From Diplolepis rosae (Eukaryota > Arthropoda > Insecta > Hymenoptera > Diplolepididae): DNA of 64,000 nt. Location of the stretch: positions 3,048,001 to 3,112,000 of the forward strand of contig JAPYXD010000308.1 of NCBI GenBank assembly GCA_030998225.1, in the 5' to 3' direction. This document shows, one piece after another, positions 49,012 through 58,553 of the stretch. Under the pieces are notes generated by a model. The model worked only from the letters and a program-made list of their open reading frames with translations. It was not told the origin of the DNA and did no database searches. Made by a program: the position numbers and the translations under genes. How positions within the stretch are numbered: position 1 is the first letter of the stretch; each line of letters starts with the position of its first letter.

Positions 49012-49530
49012 CTAGAAAATAAAAATTCCAAGTAAATCCAAGTGAAATAATAGCTCATTTCCTTCAATTTCTGTTAAACCTAAATGCATTAAACGCTGAA
49101 AAGTGTCTGGCGTGTTTTTTAAACCGAATTGCATACGGTCAAATTCATAATAGTCATAAGGATTTAAAAACTGCTTTATGAGAGTTCTTGGCCCATTTTT
49201 TTTTATAAAATACTGAAACAAGATGGAATACAGAAAAATATTGTGCTGATCCCAATTGATCAAAAATATCAATTATATTTGATAGGGAATGAAAATTTCA
49301 AATCGTTTTTCCATTAAGTTTGCAAAAATCGAGTACCATTCACCATTTCCTATTTCTAAATAAATCAAATTTTTAGGTACTTTCCAAATAGGTGTGTTAT
49401 ATGTATTGACTATTTTCATATATGCTTTATCGTTGTTATTACAAACAATTACGTTTTCTTGGTATAATTCATTGCAAAGATGTAATTGCGGAATAAATCT
49501 TACTTTTTCTTCACTGTTTTTTTCATACAT
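49012..49530 (-). pseudogene. Ty3/gypsy Pol fragment (protease linker and reverse transcriptase)
   Basis: The minus-strand frame 49,530-49,273 has 'VRFIPQLHLCNELYQENVIV', resembling the linker before reverse transcriptase in gypsy-type Pol. The adjoining frame 49,272-49,012 has 'YYEFDRMQFGLKNTPDTFQR' and 'GNELLFHLDLLGIFIF', matching the reverse transcriptase region where the family has (Y/F)xDD. Here this reads 'HLDLLGIF', so the second catalytic Asp is lost. Palm motif A is missing. It is a different lineage from the element at 41,930. No LTRs were seen. Confidence 0.75.
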
Positions 49531-49706
49531 AACAGTTTGAAATAGGGCTTGCTGATACTAGTAAGTCTCCTGTATTTCAAAAGGACAGTTACTTCGTTAG
49601 CAATGATGTTGAGAATGGTCAGCTACCCAAAAATATTAATCTTTATCTGACGGAGTGTAAATACAGGGTGTTTATTTATACCTTCTAGTTTTAGGTATTT
49701 AGATTT

Positions 49707-50457
49707 ATTGGATCTATAACTTAATTCGTGCTGTTCGCTAAGAGATGGCGTAACTTGATTATTATTCCATCCTTCCAATATTCCGAGCATGCGTTGGAAA
49801 GCTACTGTCATTGTGCGTCTTTTTCAGTATATATCATTCATTTGAAGCGTAAACAACACTAATTTTTTTCACTCAAATATGTCGAACTTTGTGCCTGAAA
49901 ATGTGTTTTTGCGGGGAGTTCTTCATTACTTTAATATGAAGAAAAGTGCTGCTGACAGTCATCGTATTTTAGTGGAAGTTTATGGTGAACATGCTCTAGC
50001 TGAACGAATGTGCCAAAAGTGGTTTGCATGATATAAAAGTGGTGATTTTGGCTCGGAAGACAAAGAACGTCCTGGGCAGCCAAAAAAGTTTGAAGATCAA
50101 GAACTGGAAGCATTCCGGTTAAGAACTATTTGAGAAACAGTGGATGGGAAGTTTTACCCCACCCGCCTTATAGCCCAGACCTTGCCCTATTTGACTACCA
50201 TTTGTTCCGGTCGATGCAGAACGCTCTCACTGGAATACGGTTCACATCAGAACAGGGTATCAAAAATTGGCTTGATTCATTCTTGGCCGCTAAGCCGGCG
50301 CAGTTCTTTTGGGATGGAATCTACAAATTTCCAGAAAGATGGGAAAAATTCATAGCTTCAGATGGGCAATACATGTTCAATAATATTGAACATGTTTTTC
50401 TTAAATATACGTTCAAATTTTGAAAAAAATCGCACGAATTATGTTATAGATCAAATT
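49707..50457 (+). mobile_element. Internally deleted mariner element, about 750 bp
   Basis: Imperfect inverted ends: the left contains 'gatctataacttaattcgtg' (49,711), and the complement of the right contains 'gatctataacataattcgtg' (50,452). TA occurs close to both ends, but the exact end base is uncertain by one or two. Full-length mariners are about 1.3 kb, so roughly 500 bp of the middle is gone. Confidence 0.8.
49879..50423 (+). pseudogene. mariner transposase, N- and C-terminal pieces joined by a deletion
   Basis: ATG 49,879: 'SNFVPENVFLRGVLHYFNMK', then 'SAADSHRILVEVYGEHALAE' and 'MCQKWFA' (helix-turn-helix), a TGA at 50,029-50,031, then 'YKSGDF' and 'RPGQPKKFEDQELE'. Near 50,112 the sequence jumps to the C-terminal part in another frame (50,130-50,423): 'YSPDLALFDYHLFRSM' holds the third catalytic Asp of the DD34D signature, followed by 'RFTSEQGIKNWLDSFLAAK' and 'FPERWEKFIASDGQY'. 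The first two catalytic Asp residues are deleted. Non-functional. Confidence 0.9.
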
Positions 50458-50946
50458 AGTACTTTTACAGTAGTTTTAACTGCTTGTAGTTTTATTTTCT
50501 CGAAAAACTCAATTTAAGTTTAGAGTCTATGGCGAGTTAAGTTGTTATGCGTAAAACAGAGATATTAAACGGCTCAAAATATTACTACGGTTCTATTAAT
50601 CAAAGTGTACAATGTAGTTGTAGTAGCGAGTGTATCTTATCATGAACTGCCTAACAATCCTCTCTTTATTTTGAATTTAGTCCTCTAAATTCTTATTATT
50701 TGAGATTTTGAGTCGATATCTGGGATTAACAAAGGTTAGATACTTGCATTATAAATAACTACATGTGTTAGTATTTCGACTTGTGTCTTAACGCAAAAAA
50801 GGCATAACTGTTCTGATATACAATTTACAATGTATTTATATAATTCTATTTTGTATGAAAAATATAAAATGATTGCAAAAATTTCTCATCATCTTAATTA
50901 TTGGAACCATTCAATAAAAGTTTCTCTCCAAGTTTTTATGCGACTC
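50458..50946. other. AT-rich spacer, nothing recognised
   Basis: No frame of note, no repeat structure seen. Confidence 0.5.
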
Positions 50947-51290
50947 TTATTTGTCATTGTTTACTAGATTTTTAGTATCATTTAGGCTTATTCTCGCAAG
51001 TTTGAGTTCGTTATTGTCTAGTAGTTTCAGTAATTCAATTAATCTGTTTTCTAACATATTTAGGTCTTCTTTCAAATATTGAATATCATATGTGACATTA
51101 AACCATTCATTGTAACTAAATTCAGTGCTACTAATTAAATACAATGTGTCCTAGTTGTTATAAATTTCACAATTTCGTCCTGATATTATTAGAGGTTTTC
51201 TAATTATTTCTTGTTTAATCAATTTATTACACAATGTGCATAAATCCAGGTTTTTTAGTAGTATAATGATATAACCGTTATTTATTGGTA
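50947..51290 (-). pseudogene. Unassigned degenerate coding stretch with a coiled-coil end
   Basis: The minus-strand frame 51,144-50,947 encodes 65 residues with heptad-like Leu spacing ('YLKEDLNMLENRLIELLKLL'). Upstream, after one stop, the same region reads 'FIPINNGYIIILLKN' and 'CTLCNKLIK'. This could be the remains of a retroelement envelope- or Gag-like protein, since a gypsy Pol scrap lies at 49,012-49,530. The order does not fit one element, though, and I do not assign it. Confidence 0.3.
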
Positions 51291-51519
51291 TAAAAGTTTC
51301 TTGGTGCAGCAAGTAAGGTGAGAAATTACATTTTGTTTTAGTATATCATTTGAATACTGTGGTTTCACAAGTTTTGCTATCTGATATTTTAATATAAGGT
51401 TAATTTCATTTCCACACCTTGTATTTGGAGATTCGTTTACAACTTTTCACTGTTCATTTGTTTCGGATATCTAAGTGAATAATCCTTGGATAACTGCAAC
51501 TGATCATTGTCTTAAGGTA

Positions 51520-52670
51520 AAAGCACCAATAGCCGGACGCCTAAGGAAATGTCATTCAATTTTTTGTATTAATCGTTCTAAATGTGATGCAGAATCAAGG
51601 ATTGCCGCGATTATTTTGATGTATATGTCCTCTCTACTATAACAAAAAGTCCAGAGTTGTATTGAATCTGAATAATCCATCTTAATAATTTGCTTCATTA
51701 AATAATGCTCTGGAGCCAATTGCCGGACGGGAAAAGTGAATTGATCCAATAGCCGGACAGCGCTGCACCTATACTCGGGCAAGAGAATATTATAATTTGA
51801 TTGATATGGATTTGATATTTTTTAAGCATAATAAAGACTCGTAAATATTTACGGAAACATTTTTTAGGTCTACGCTTATAAAAAAAAATATTGAAAAGAT
51901 TTTACAAATAGAATTGTTAATGAACTTCATTCTTTTGAGGTCTATTGAATAAGTTTAATTTATTTTGCTAATTTTTTTTCTATGAACTTTGCTTTACATT
52001 TACATGATAAAATATTTATTTAACACTTCTGCTTCTTCGTTTTTCGCTGGTTTTTTATTTTATTCTTCTTTCTTTTTTTTCAAAGATTTTTTCTTTTGAT
52101 CCTGCTTTTAATTTTCCTTTAACGTGACTTCTCTTTTTTCTTGCTGCTCCTGTTTTTTCTTTAATGCAGCTTCTTTTTTCTCTTTCTGTTCTTGTTTTTT
52201 TTTATAGTGTAGCTTCTTTCTTCTCTGTCTCTTCCTGTTTCTTCCTCAAAAAGCAGTGCAATGTAACTCTGGAAACGCGTTCGGTTATTAAGCAAAACGA
52301 ATATTCATTGACCTAATAACCGGATTTAAAACATTTAATTAAAGGAAAATTTTTTTTAATTTTGAAAAATACTATGGTTTATATCAAGAATTTGACTTTA
52401 GCGTAACACGTATTAAAATTTGCTTAACAAAGACAACGCGTTAGTTAGTTTAAAAATCAGATTTCGCTACATTTCGACCAGCCTTGTGCTTCAGTAGAGA
52501 CATTTTTTTTTCTTGTCGAAGTTTTAATTTCTAATTCAACAAATTTTTCACTTTTTCAAAGTGTACGTTTCGATGTTTGTATACGGTATACCAAAATAGC
52601 GATAAGTGATTCATAAATCTCTAATTTTGAGAAAAATTCGTGGCTCTGTCCGGCTATTGAGTATGGTTAA
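51520..52670. repeat. Region with a recurring 'caatagccggac' motif
   Basis: 'ccaatagccggac' at 51,526, 'ccaattgccggac' at 51,717 and 'ccaatagccggac' at 51,746 are in the same orientation. A weaker 'ctaataaccggat' is at 52,305, and the complement 'gtccggctattg' is at 52,649. The first and last copies are inverted relative to each other, as in terminal repeats of a 1.1-kb element. In translation the motif would read RPAIG or PVIRS on the minus strand. Nature unknown. Confidence 0.5.
52030..52258 (-). pseudogene. Degenerate Lys/Glu/Gln-rich coiled-coil coding repeat
   Basis: The plus strand is pyrimidine-rich. The minus strand encodes, with frameshifts and stops, a repeating charged pattern such as 'KKQEQ-EKKEAALKKKQEQQ' with a period of roughly 50-60 bp. 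It looks like the eroded C-terminal tail of an unidentified protein. It lies inside the region with the 'ccggac' motifs and may belong to the same relic. Confidence 0.4.
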
Positions 52671-52978
52671 CAAAACAGTCCCTTAATACAGATTTTGAAA
52701 TAATTTTCATGTTTCTTGTTATGCTTCTTGCAAGATTATTGCTATTTAAAAGTTCCTTATCGTTTACTGAGAAAAAATTTAATATCAACTTCAATATTTT
52801 AGTGTAGTTTGTCAGGATCGTAGGGATATTTTTATTATCTCCCCAAGTTCTGTCAGATTCGTTACCGATTTGGTGTAGGTCATTTTCATTGAGCGCTCCG
52901 AATTATATTTTGGGAATATTACCAGAAAATTCGAAATTAAAGAATTTAAAACCTTTCTGTGTAAAAAAAGACGCTTTT

Positions 52979-53058
52979 GATTTTGCCGGGATTCGAGCCA
53001 GGGACTTTCGATTGCCGGTTAGAATAACCGTTTTTTCCTCAGTACCTTATTCAAAATG
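52979..53058 (-). pseudogene. tRNA-like sequence, degenerate (pseudo-tRNA or SINE head)
   Basis: On the minus strand, 'cattttg' and 'caaaatc' can pair as an acceptor stem (6 of 7). 'cggttattctaaccg' forms an anticodon-like stem-loop, and 'ggctcgaatcc' resembles the T-loop B box (GGTTCGAATCC). The anticodon loop lacks the invariant T33 and the T stem has one mismatch. The D arm is not convincing, and the variable region is long. It is not a functional tRNA as it stands. Confidence 0.35.
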
Positions 53059-53124
53059 CCGTTTTTACGGGTTAATTGATTATATCTATTTCTAACCAAC
53101 TGCATTTCGTATTGATATTCATAT

Positions 53125-53400
53125 TTTTTTTGTTTTTCTATTTCTTATTTTAACATTGTTGTTATCTAAATGGGCAATTACTTTATACTGTTCTTTCCGA
53201 GATTGTTCTAATTTTTTTATCTTGGTATTATTTAGAATGCTAACTAAATCTCTTGCGGTATAAATTTAATGTTTTCTTAAAATTTGTTCGTCTAATTTTT
53301 TCTTAGATTTTTCTGTTTCTCGACGAATTCTTATTCATGCTTTTTCCAGATTTTCTCTGCGTTTAGTCTTTCATTTTGTAATTGAGCCTTAATAAGTTAT
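53125..53400 (-). pseudogene. Unassigned degenerate coding stretch
   Basis: The minus strand shows, across frame changes, Lys/Asn/Glu-rich peptide such as 'NERLNAEKIWKKHE', 'KQKNLRKN' and 'KIKKLEQSRKEQYKVIAHLD', interrupted by stops. Possibly part of the same relic as 52,030-52,258. No domain recognised. Confidence 0.3.
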
Positions 53401-53459
53401 TGTTGGAGAATTTTATAATGTGTATGGTATATTTAGATCTCTTCCGAAAGTCAGTTCAA

Positions 53460-54033
53460 ACCATAGCGGACCCGGTTAAGTGAACGGACCGTTCTTTACA
53501 GTTCACTGAATATTTTCGGACGTCACATTATTGTGGCTAAGAACGGTAAAAAAACATTTATAACATTGCAATTATGATTCTGTGTCGAAATTTGAATTTG
53601 AAAGTGTAGGAATAAACAAACTAATTTTATTCTTCAACTATAAAAACTAGAAAAACATCATATATCTGTCATTGAAGGCAGGTCAGTGGTTCACCATTAG
53701 CAGAAGTGAGATAAAAAGTATTTGTGTCTCACTCCAACCGATAGTCAACACTGACGGTGGAGACGTTCCGCAAATAGCGAACCATTGGACTGCCTTCAAT
53801 AACAGGTGTATAATGTTTTTCTAACTTTTTTCGCTGAAAAATAAAATTATTGTATTTATTCCTACACCTTCTACTTCAAATTTCGCCACAGAATTATAAT
53901 TACAATGCTTCAAATGTTTTTTTTACCGTTCTGAGCCATAATAATGCGAGGTCAGGGAATGGTCAGTGAAAAGTCAGAGAAGGGATAGAGTATTCCATGG
54001 ACGTTCACTTAACTAGGTCGGCTAGGGTATGGT
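53460..54033. mobile_element. Foldback (long inverted repeat) element, 574 bp
   Basis: The left arm 53,460-53,695 and right arm 53,770-54,033 are complementary along their length. Pairs include 'accatagcgg...gttaagtgaacg' with the complement of 'cgttcacttaac...gtatggt'; 'agaacggtaaaaaaacattt' with its partner near 53,920; 'gtgtaggaataaa' with 53,860; and 'ttgaaggcag' with 53,794. The loop of about 75 bp contains 'gtgtctcactcc'. Arms differ by scattered substitutions and indels. A target duplication could not be fixed. No coding capacity, so a non-autonomous DNA element of unknown superfamily. Confidence 0.85.
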
Positions 54034-54128
54034 CAGAATTCTGTTGTTTGATTGTGCATAGTGTTTATTGAAAAGCTTATTAACTTTAGTTTCTTGTACC
54101 AACTCTTTTAATTCTCGGCCATGCTTGT

Positions 54129-54852
54129 CTAGATTGGATTTTTTAAAGTTGAATGCATTCTTCCGATGTTGCTATTAGACTGCATGATTTTACATGATGT
54201 ACAAGGTCTGTCGCAAATGTTCCCAGACAAGCCAATACTAGTGGCGACTTCATGAAACCAAGTGCCAAAGTGCTTAATGCAAGCATCTGGATGAGCTAAA
54301 TCCGATAAAATCGGTTTGAAATGCTTTGATTCCACTTCCTTGTTACTGGCGATGGTCCAAATAGAATATGTTTAATGCGATTTTATCATTAGCTTGCGTT
54401 GCATGTGTATTTGCCAGTCTGGATATAAATTGCATCGGAATTCTATCATTTCTTCAATTATTTCCTTTTGAAGGCGTGTAATCAATGGATCTCCAAAGGC
54501 TCATCGAATTATTGTTAGTTTTTTATTGATCCTCTCGTTGATGAATCATCCTGGTTTCTTCAACCAATTTCTTCATCGTATTCTGGCAAGTCTTTGCTGT
54601 TCATGTACTTCCATAATTTATCGATAGCGTATGGTTTGGTTTCAACTTTTTTTACATTTTTGTGTGAGTCTCCAGTTGGCAAAGTTTACACATGCGCCTT
54701 TCAGGCATTTCAATCCTTTGGTTTCCTTCTAGAAGTTTATTTTGAATGATGATGAATTTATTAACGGAAGTATCAAATGTTTCGATGTCTGATAATTCCT
54801 TTTTGAGTTGTTTAGGCTCGATACCCGCAGAATCTACTGCTTGATGTGACAA
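54129..54852 (-). pseudogene. Unassigned degenerate coding stretch
   Basis: Two minus-strand frames, 54,852-54,652 (66 codons, with 'AVDSAGIEPKQLKKELSDI' and a 'CKLC' pair) and 54,335-54,129 (68 codons, 'HFGTWFHEVATSIGLSGNIC'), are joined by sequence with stops and frame changes. No family recognised. It may be a relic of a retroelement or a cellular gene. Confidence 0.3.
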
Positions 54853-54859
54853 ATCGTTT

Positions 54860-55215
54860 TGTTGTATGGGGAAGAGTCGTGATAAGCGGTCTGCAACTTT
54901 ATTTTATCTACCCTTCACATATTGTTTTGTGTTTTTTGAAAATAACAACTGAATATTTAGGTGATTGGGAAATAGTGAGACTCAATGAAAAAATGAATTT
55001 TGGACGTTTCGTAAACAACTTGTATATTTACATTAAACACATATTAATCGCACTTTACACAATTTTGCATTTGGTTTAATGCTAGTTCTAAGAAGATAGT
55101 TATAATTCGTTATTGGTGAAAAACAAATGAAAAGGACTGCAACATCGTCCTTACAGTTTGAAAGCCTGATCGATTCTATCCAGGCCGTGCAAACCTCATG
55201 GAAAGGTGGTGGACC
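54860..55215. other. Spacer, nothing recognised
   Basis: AT-rich with no convincing frame or repeat. Confidence 0.4.
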
Positions 55216-55220
55216 GCTAG

Positions 55221-55259
55221 CAACTAGCGCCGCTTATATCCCTGCGCATGAACTACCAT
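55221..55259 (+). repeat. 39-bp direct repeat, copy 1
   Basis: 'caactagcgccgcttatatc' then 'cctgcgcatgaactacc'. The second copy at 56,313 differs at only a few positions, in an otherwise AT-rich region. Confidence 0.75.
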
Positions 55260-55363
55260 TATGTGTGCACGGTCAGTGCATATACATGCATACGTAGGTT
55301 CTTTAAATGTGTTACAGAGAATATATTCAAATATAATTAAAAGGAAATTGAAAATTTAACGCA

Positions 55364-55433
55364 AAATTGTGAAATGTAATTCAAGAGTGAAAAGTTAATA
55401 GCAACTCACTCTTGAATTACATTTTCACAATTT
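55364..55433. repeat. Near-perfect hairpin, 27-bp stem and 15-nt loop
   Basis: Left arm 55,364-55,390 ('aaattgtgaaatg', 'taattcaagagtga') pairs with right arm 55,406-55,433 with one bulged base. The loop is 'aaagttaatagcaac'. Confidence 0.9.
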
Positions 55434-55754
55434 AGCCTTAAATCTTGATTTTGTTGTAATAAGTAAAAATCAAAAATAACTGTAATTTGTATTTTTATTG
55501 ATTTTTATTTTCAGAAAATATACAGAAAATATACGAAATATACTAATAATAAAAAATGTTATGAAAAATGATAATACTGCTGACTTCAACGGAAATTGGA
55601 GAGACAAAAAATATTAATTTTACAGCTTATACAAGGCTTCAATAAACATAATCATATAATTAAAAAACTCCTTGGTTTTATCGACCTGAGGACTCGCGAG
55701 TCAAAAAATGGCGGCCAATCTATCTCCTATTGATAATTCCGACGTTGGAAACAA

Positions 55755-55860
55755 CATTGGAAACGTTATCGTAAGCGATATCGTAAACGTTGTTGTAAGT
55801 GATATCGTAAACGACGTAGGATTTTGGGACCATATCTGATATCGTTTACGATGTCGTAAA
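55755..55860 (+). repeat. 24-bp imperfect tandem repeat with inverted continuation
   Basis: 'cgttatcgtaagcgatatcgt' and 'cgttgttgtaagtgatatcg' are successive units, each followed by 'taaacg'. After a 25-bp spacer the complement 'gatatcgtttacgatgtcg' follows. All contain 'gatatcgt(aaac)', so the stretch can fold back on itself. Confidence 0.7.
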
Positions 55861-55886
55861 TGATACCGATTACGACCTTTTTTTTT

Positions 55887-56200
55887 ATTAAGTAAGACAA
55901 AACATTTTATTATTGTTACAATTTAAATCTATTTTACTGTGTGAAAGGAATATGAAGACAATGGAAATTAATAAAAACATATTATATGAGTGAGTTTAAT
56001 TTCGAACGATTGTGAATATTTGTGTGCTGTTCCGAATTGGAACTCTTATTAAACTTTCATGATGCTACAGGATCATAAATAAAAATATGTTTATAGATAA
56101 ACCAATATGTTAATAACAGTTTTCATTGTTTTTATATTCCTTCCATACAGTTAAATAGATTTAAATTTTAACAATAATAAAATATTTTGTCTTATTTAAT
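55887..56200. mobile_element. Inverted-repeat element with about 97-bp arms
   Basis: Left arm 55,887-55,984 starts 'attaagtaagacaaaacatt'. The complement of right arm 56,104-56,200 starts 'attaaataagacaaaatatt'. Both continue through 'ttattattgtta', 'tttaaatctattt' and 'ggaatat'. The 120-bp centre is not repeated. MITE-like; superfamily not determined. Confidence 0.8.
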
Positions 56201-56312
56201 TCTGAAACGGTTTCACCAATGGCATGTAGCTTGATGTAGCTCAGAAAGAGTATACAACAATGGTGGAACTCATACGAAGCCGTTCCCCTTGCCGCACTCC
56301 ATCCGCTTCCAA

Positions 56313-56352
56313 CAACTAGCGCCGCGTATATCCCTGCACCTGAACTACCCTA
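56313..56352 (+). repeat. 39-bp direct repeat, copy 2
   Basis: 'caactagcgccgcgtatatc' then 'cctgcacctgaactacc'. Copy 1 is at 55,221, and the inverted-repeat element at 55,887-56,200 lies between the two. Confidence 0.75.
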
Positions 56353-56536
56353 CGGGGACACCCAATACATTAGAATTTGACCTGCCCTGATTCTATCTTC
56401 TTGGTTTTCAAGGAGGATTCGAAGTTCTTAAATTGACGGGAGTGTGCTACTTTTTATACAGAAAATGATTGGTCAGTAACAACTATGGTGGGAGCACCTA
56501 AAGTTTTTCCGTACTTATCTTGCACGTGGTATATTT

Positions 56537-56698
56537 CAGTGATCCCAGAACGTGGGAGCTGGCGGCCCCCACCATAGATGCCTCGAGCTCATTGTGTCTT
56601 CCTCATTCATCCAACCTATGGCAGTCGAGCGAGGAAGAAGCCATGAGCTGGCGGGATCTATGGTGGGGGCCGCCAGCTCCCACGTTCTGGGATCACTG
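56537..56698. mobile_element. hAT-type MITE, 162 bp, perfect 43-bp inverted ends
   Basis: Arms 56,537-56,579 and 56,656-56,698 are perfect complements over 43 bp, starting 'cagtgatcccagaacgtggg'. Weaker complementarity continues inward through 'agctcat' and 'cttcctc'. The element is flanked by an exact 8-bp duplication GTATATTT (56,529-56,536 and 56,699-56,706). CAGTG-type ends plus 8-bp duplications are the signature of the hAT superfamily. It is GC-rich unlike its surroundings. Perfect arms and duplication suggest recent insertion. Confidence 0.92.
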
Positions 56699-56915
56699 GT
56701 ATATTTAAGGTACAAATCCGAGCTCAGACAAGCATCGGTGATATAATTGACTACAGATGAAATTACAGTGGGTCCACTCATATAGGAGAAAAGGGGAACG
56801 AATTATAATGTTTACTATCAACAAGTGGTGGCACTATTGTCGCTACCGATGTTATTTTTAAGCTGTTGTAACCATAGCAACCATATCATTGCCAGTTGAA
56901 ATAATACAGCCGATG

Positions 56916-57202
56916 CTCATTTTACTCAACTAGCGTTTGAAGCACCTCAAGCGTCGATGATATACTTATATATTTCATGTTAACCCACTGACGCATGTTG
57001 GTGCCCTGTCATCGATAACGTTTTACTCAACTTCTTACTATTCCCTATGTAACGCTTATTGTTATTCAATTTGGGTGAATTAGGTATGTATCAAATTGAT
57101 TTTACCCGACTAGGATTTAATAAATGTTCAAATGCCCTTAAGTCCCAAGTTTAATTGACAGAGTTGAGTAAAATTACTTCAACTATTTTTCTCCGTGTAA
57201 TA
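56916..57202 (+). repeat. Dispersed repeat, copy 2
   Basis: Aligns with 35,205-35,490 along its length and, at the 3' end, with 34,630-34,702. Ends in 'aactatttttctccgtgtaa'. 'attttactcaac' near the start and 'gttgagtaaaat' near the end are inverted relative to each other. Confidence 0.75.
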
Positions 57203-57741
57203 GTACAGTATTTAACTGTTCGTTGTGATTCATATTTAAAAATTCTTGTTGTATTTTTATTCTTTCACAAATTATTTTCAACTTTTAATCATTTAAATTT
57301 ATGAAATGGATTTCATACAATATATTTCAAAATTTTCCATTCTTTAGAATACATCGGGTTGGGGGACGGGGGTTTCGTTTTCATTGATATTAGTTCTTGC
57401 TATCAAAACTTGGTAGCGCTGATGCTCATTTTCACTTTTTTAAGTACACTCCTAAAATACATGGTAGTGGCCGCACTGTGGATGAAATGTTTGCTGACAA
57501 CCTTAATTACGGGGTGGAGAGAGTTTCTTAATTCTAGTCCTTTGAGTTTTTTTTTTCGTAATATAACTGTAAAGGGCATAAGACTACGTTTTTAGATCAT
57601 ACTGACATCTTCTAAAGTGCGATGAATTGAAGAACTGAATGGAAATAAATAATTCTGAAATTTTCTACATTTTACAGAGGCTAATTTCTAAAGGCGTTTT
57701 CTGAGCACAGCTACCTTATACATATTTGTTTTTTGAATTTA

Positions 57742-57873
57742 CTTCAGACTCAACACATATTCAATTTCGTATTTATATTCTTCCAATCGAAGTCTCCATT
57801 GCAGGAGGCGTGAGCTGAAATATTTCACATTATGAAGCCATATTAATGCAATGTGATTAGTTTGGATTTTGAA
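57742..57873 (-). pseudogene. Ty3/gypsy RNase H scrap
   Basis: The minus strand encodes 'FKIQTNHIALIWLHNV' and 'SSRLLQWRLRLEEYKYEIEY', which matches the end of RNase H in gypsy-type Pol. The catalytic Asp of the usual T-D-H motif is Asn here. No further Pol domain was found on either side. Confidence 0.8.
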
Positions 57874-57959
57874 TGTACATTATATTCTTCTGCTTTAGTG
57901 TGTAACAGCCCTACTTTCCCTCTCGTTGCCAGACGCTTTAGCCAGCCAGGGTTCGGTAA

Positions 57960-57976
57960 ATGTGGGGGGGGGGGAG
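57960..57976 (+). repeat. Poly-G tract
   Basis: A run of about ten G follows 'atgt' and ends in 'agg', isolated in AT-rich DNA. Confidence 0.9.
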
Positions 57977-58034
57977 GTTATGGAATAAATCGGAGACGGA
58001 TATATATGCATATAAAATTGTGAGATTTATTTAA

Positions 58035-58073
58035 GAATATATTGATATTATTGATATTGATATATTGATATAG
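58035..58073 (+). repeat. Degenerate 'gatatt' microsatellite
   Basis: Repeated 'ttgatat' words in a row. Confidence 0.75.
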
Positions 58074-58184
58074 AAAAACATGAGATAATAAATAAATTTA
58101 AATAAGAAAGGTTTTTTGTTTGCGTAAGTGTATGTGTGAATGGATATAAAACAATAGTAGTAAAAAATATGGATGTGCGGGCTC

Positions 58185-58313
58185 AGGGTACTGGTGTGTC
58201 GATTGGTCGGTAATTCCCCAGGCCGGGCGCAGTCAGCGGTATCTGACGGGACCTGTTCTTGAGCAAGAACTCGGTCATGGCGGTATCCAGGGGGCCGAGG
58301 GTACTGGTGTGTC
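58185..58313. other. GC-rich 97-bp segment between exact 16-bp direct repeats
   Basis: 'agggtactggtgtgtc' occurs at 58,185-58,200 and 58,298-58,313. The segment between is GC-rich in AT-rich surroundings. On the minus strand an open frame passes through it with G/C-ending codons ('MTEFLLKNRSRQIPL', then 'GLGNYRPIDTPVP'), ending at a TGA inside the first repeat. It could be an inserted scrap or a short exon; not recognised. Confidence 0.5.
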
Positions 58314-58553
58314 AGTATTCAGCGCATAAAACTACATACAAAAACCTTCTAAAAACTTGGCTTATATTAGAAATAAATTTTGACTTTGAACATAATTAAA
58401 AAACAAGTTGAAAAACTAATATACTTCAAAAATTTCCCCACATTATATTGGAAAATTTGTTTTTTTGCAATAAACTGGTAGAGTGGAGGGGGTAAATTTC
58501 ATTCACGATCTGGGAGCACTGATTTGTACTCAAATTTTCCCGCAACTAAAAGT
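58314..58553 (-). mobile_element. Truncated right end of a second piggyBac-like copy
   Basis: 'attcagcgcataaaactaca' and 'accttctaaaaactt' match the right subterminal repeat of the 38,212-47,201 element. 'gatttgtactcaaattttcc' followed by 'cgcaactaaaag' matches its right end, next to TTAA at 58,554-58,557. The left part, including the transposase, is absent; the left boundary coincides with the second 16-bp repeat. Confidence 0.75.

Noticed and set aside
52979..53058. Functional tRNA gene
   Set aside because: The anticodon loop lacks T33, the T stem has a mismatch and the D arm is not recognisable; kept only as a tRNA-like relic.
49012..54852. One large degenerate gypsy-type element on the minus strand spanning all these coding scraps
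   Set aside because: No LTRs were found, only the 49,012-49,530 part is recognisable as Pol, and the order of the other pieces does not fit.
57359..57595. 78-codon hydrophobic frame
   Set aside because: Starts at a TTG, has no upstream signal, and its hydrophobic content follows from T-rich DNA.
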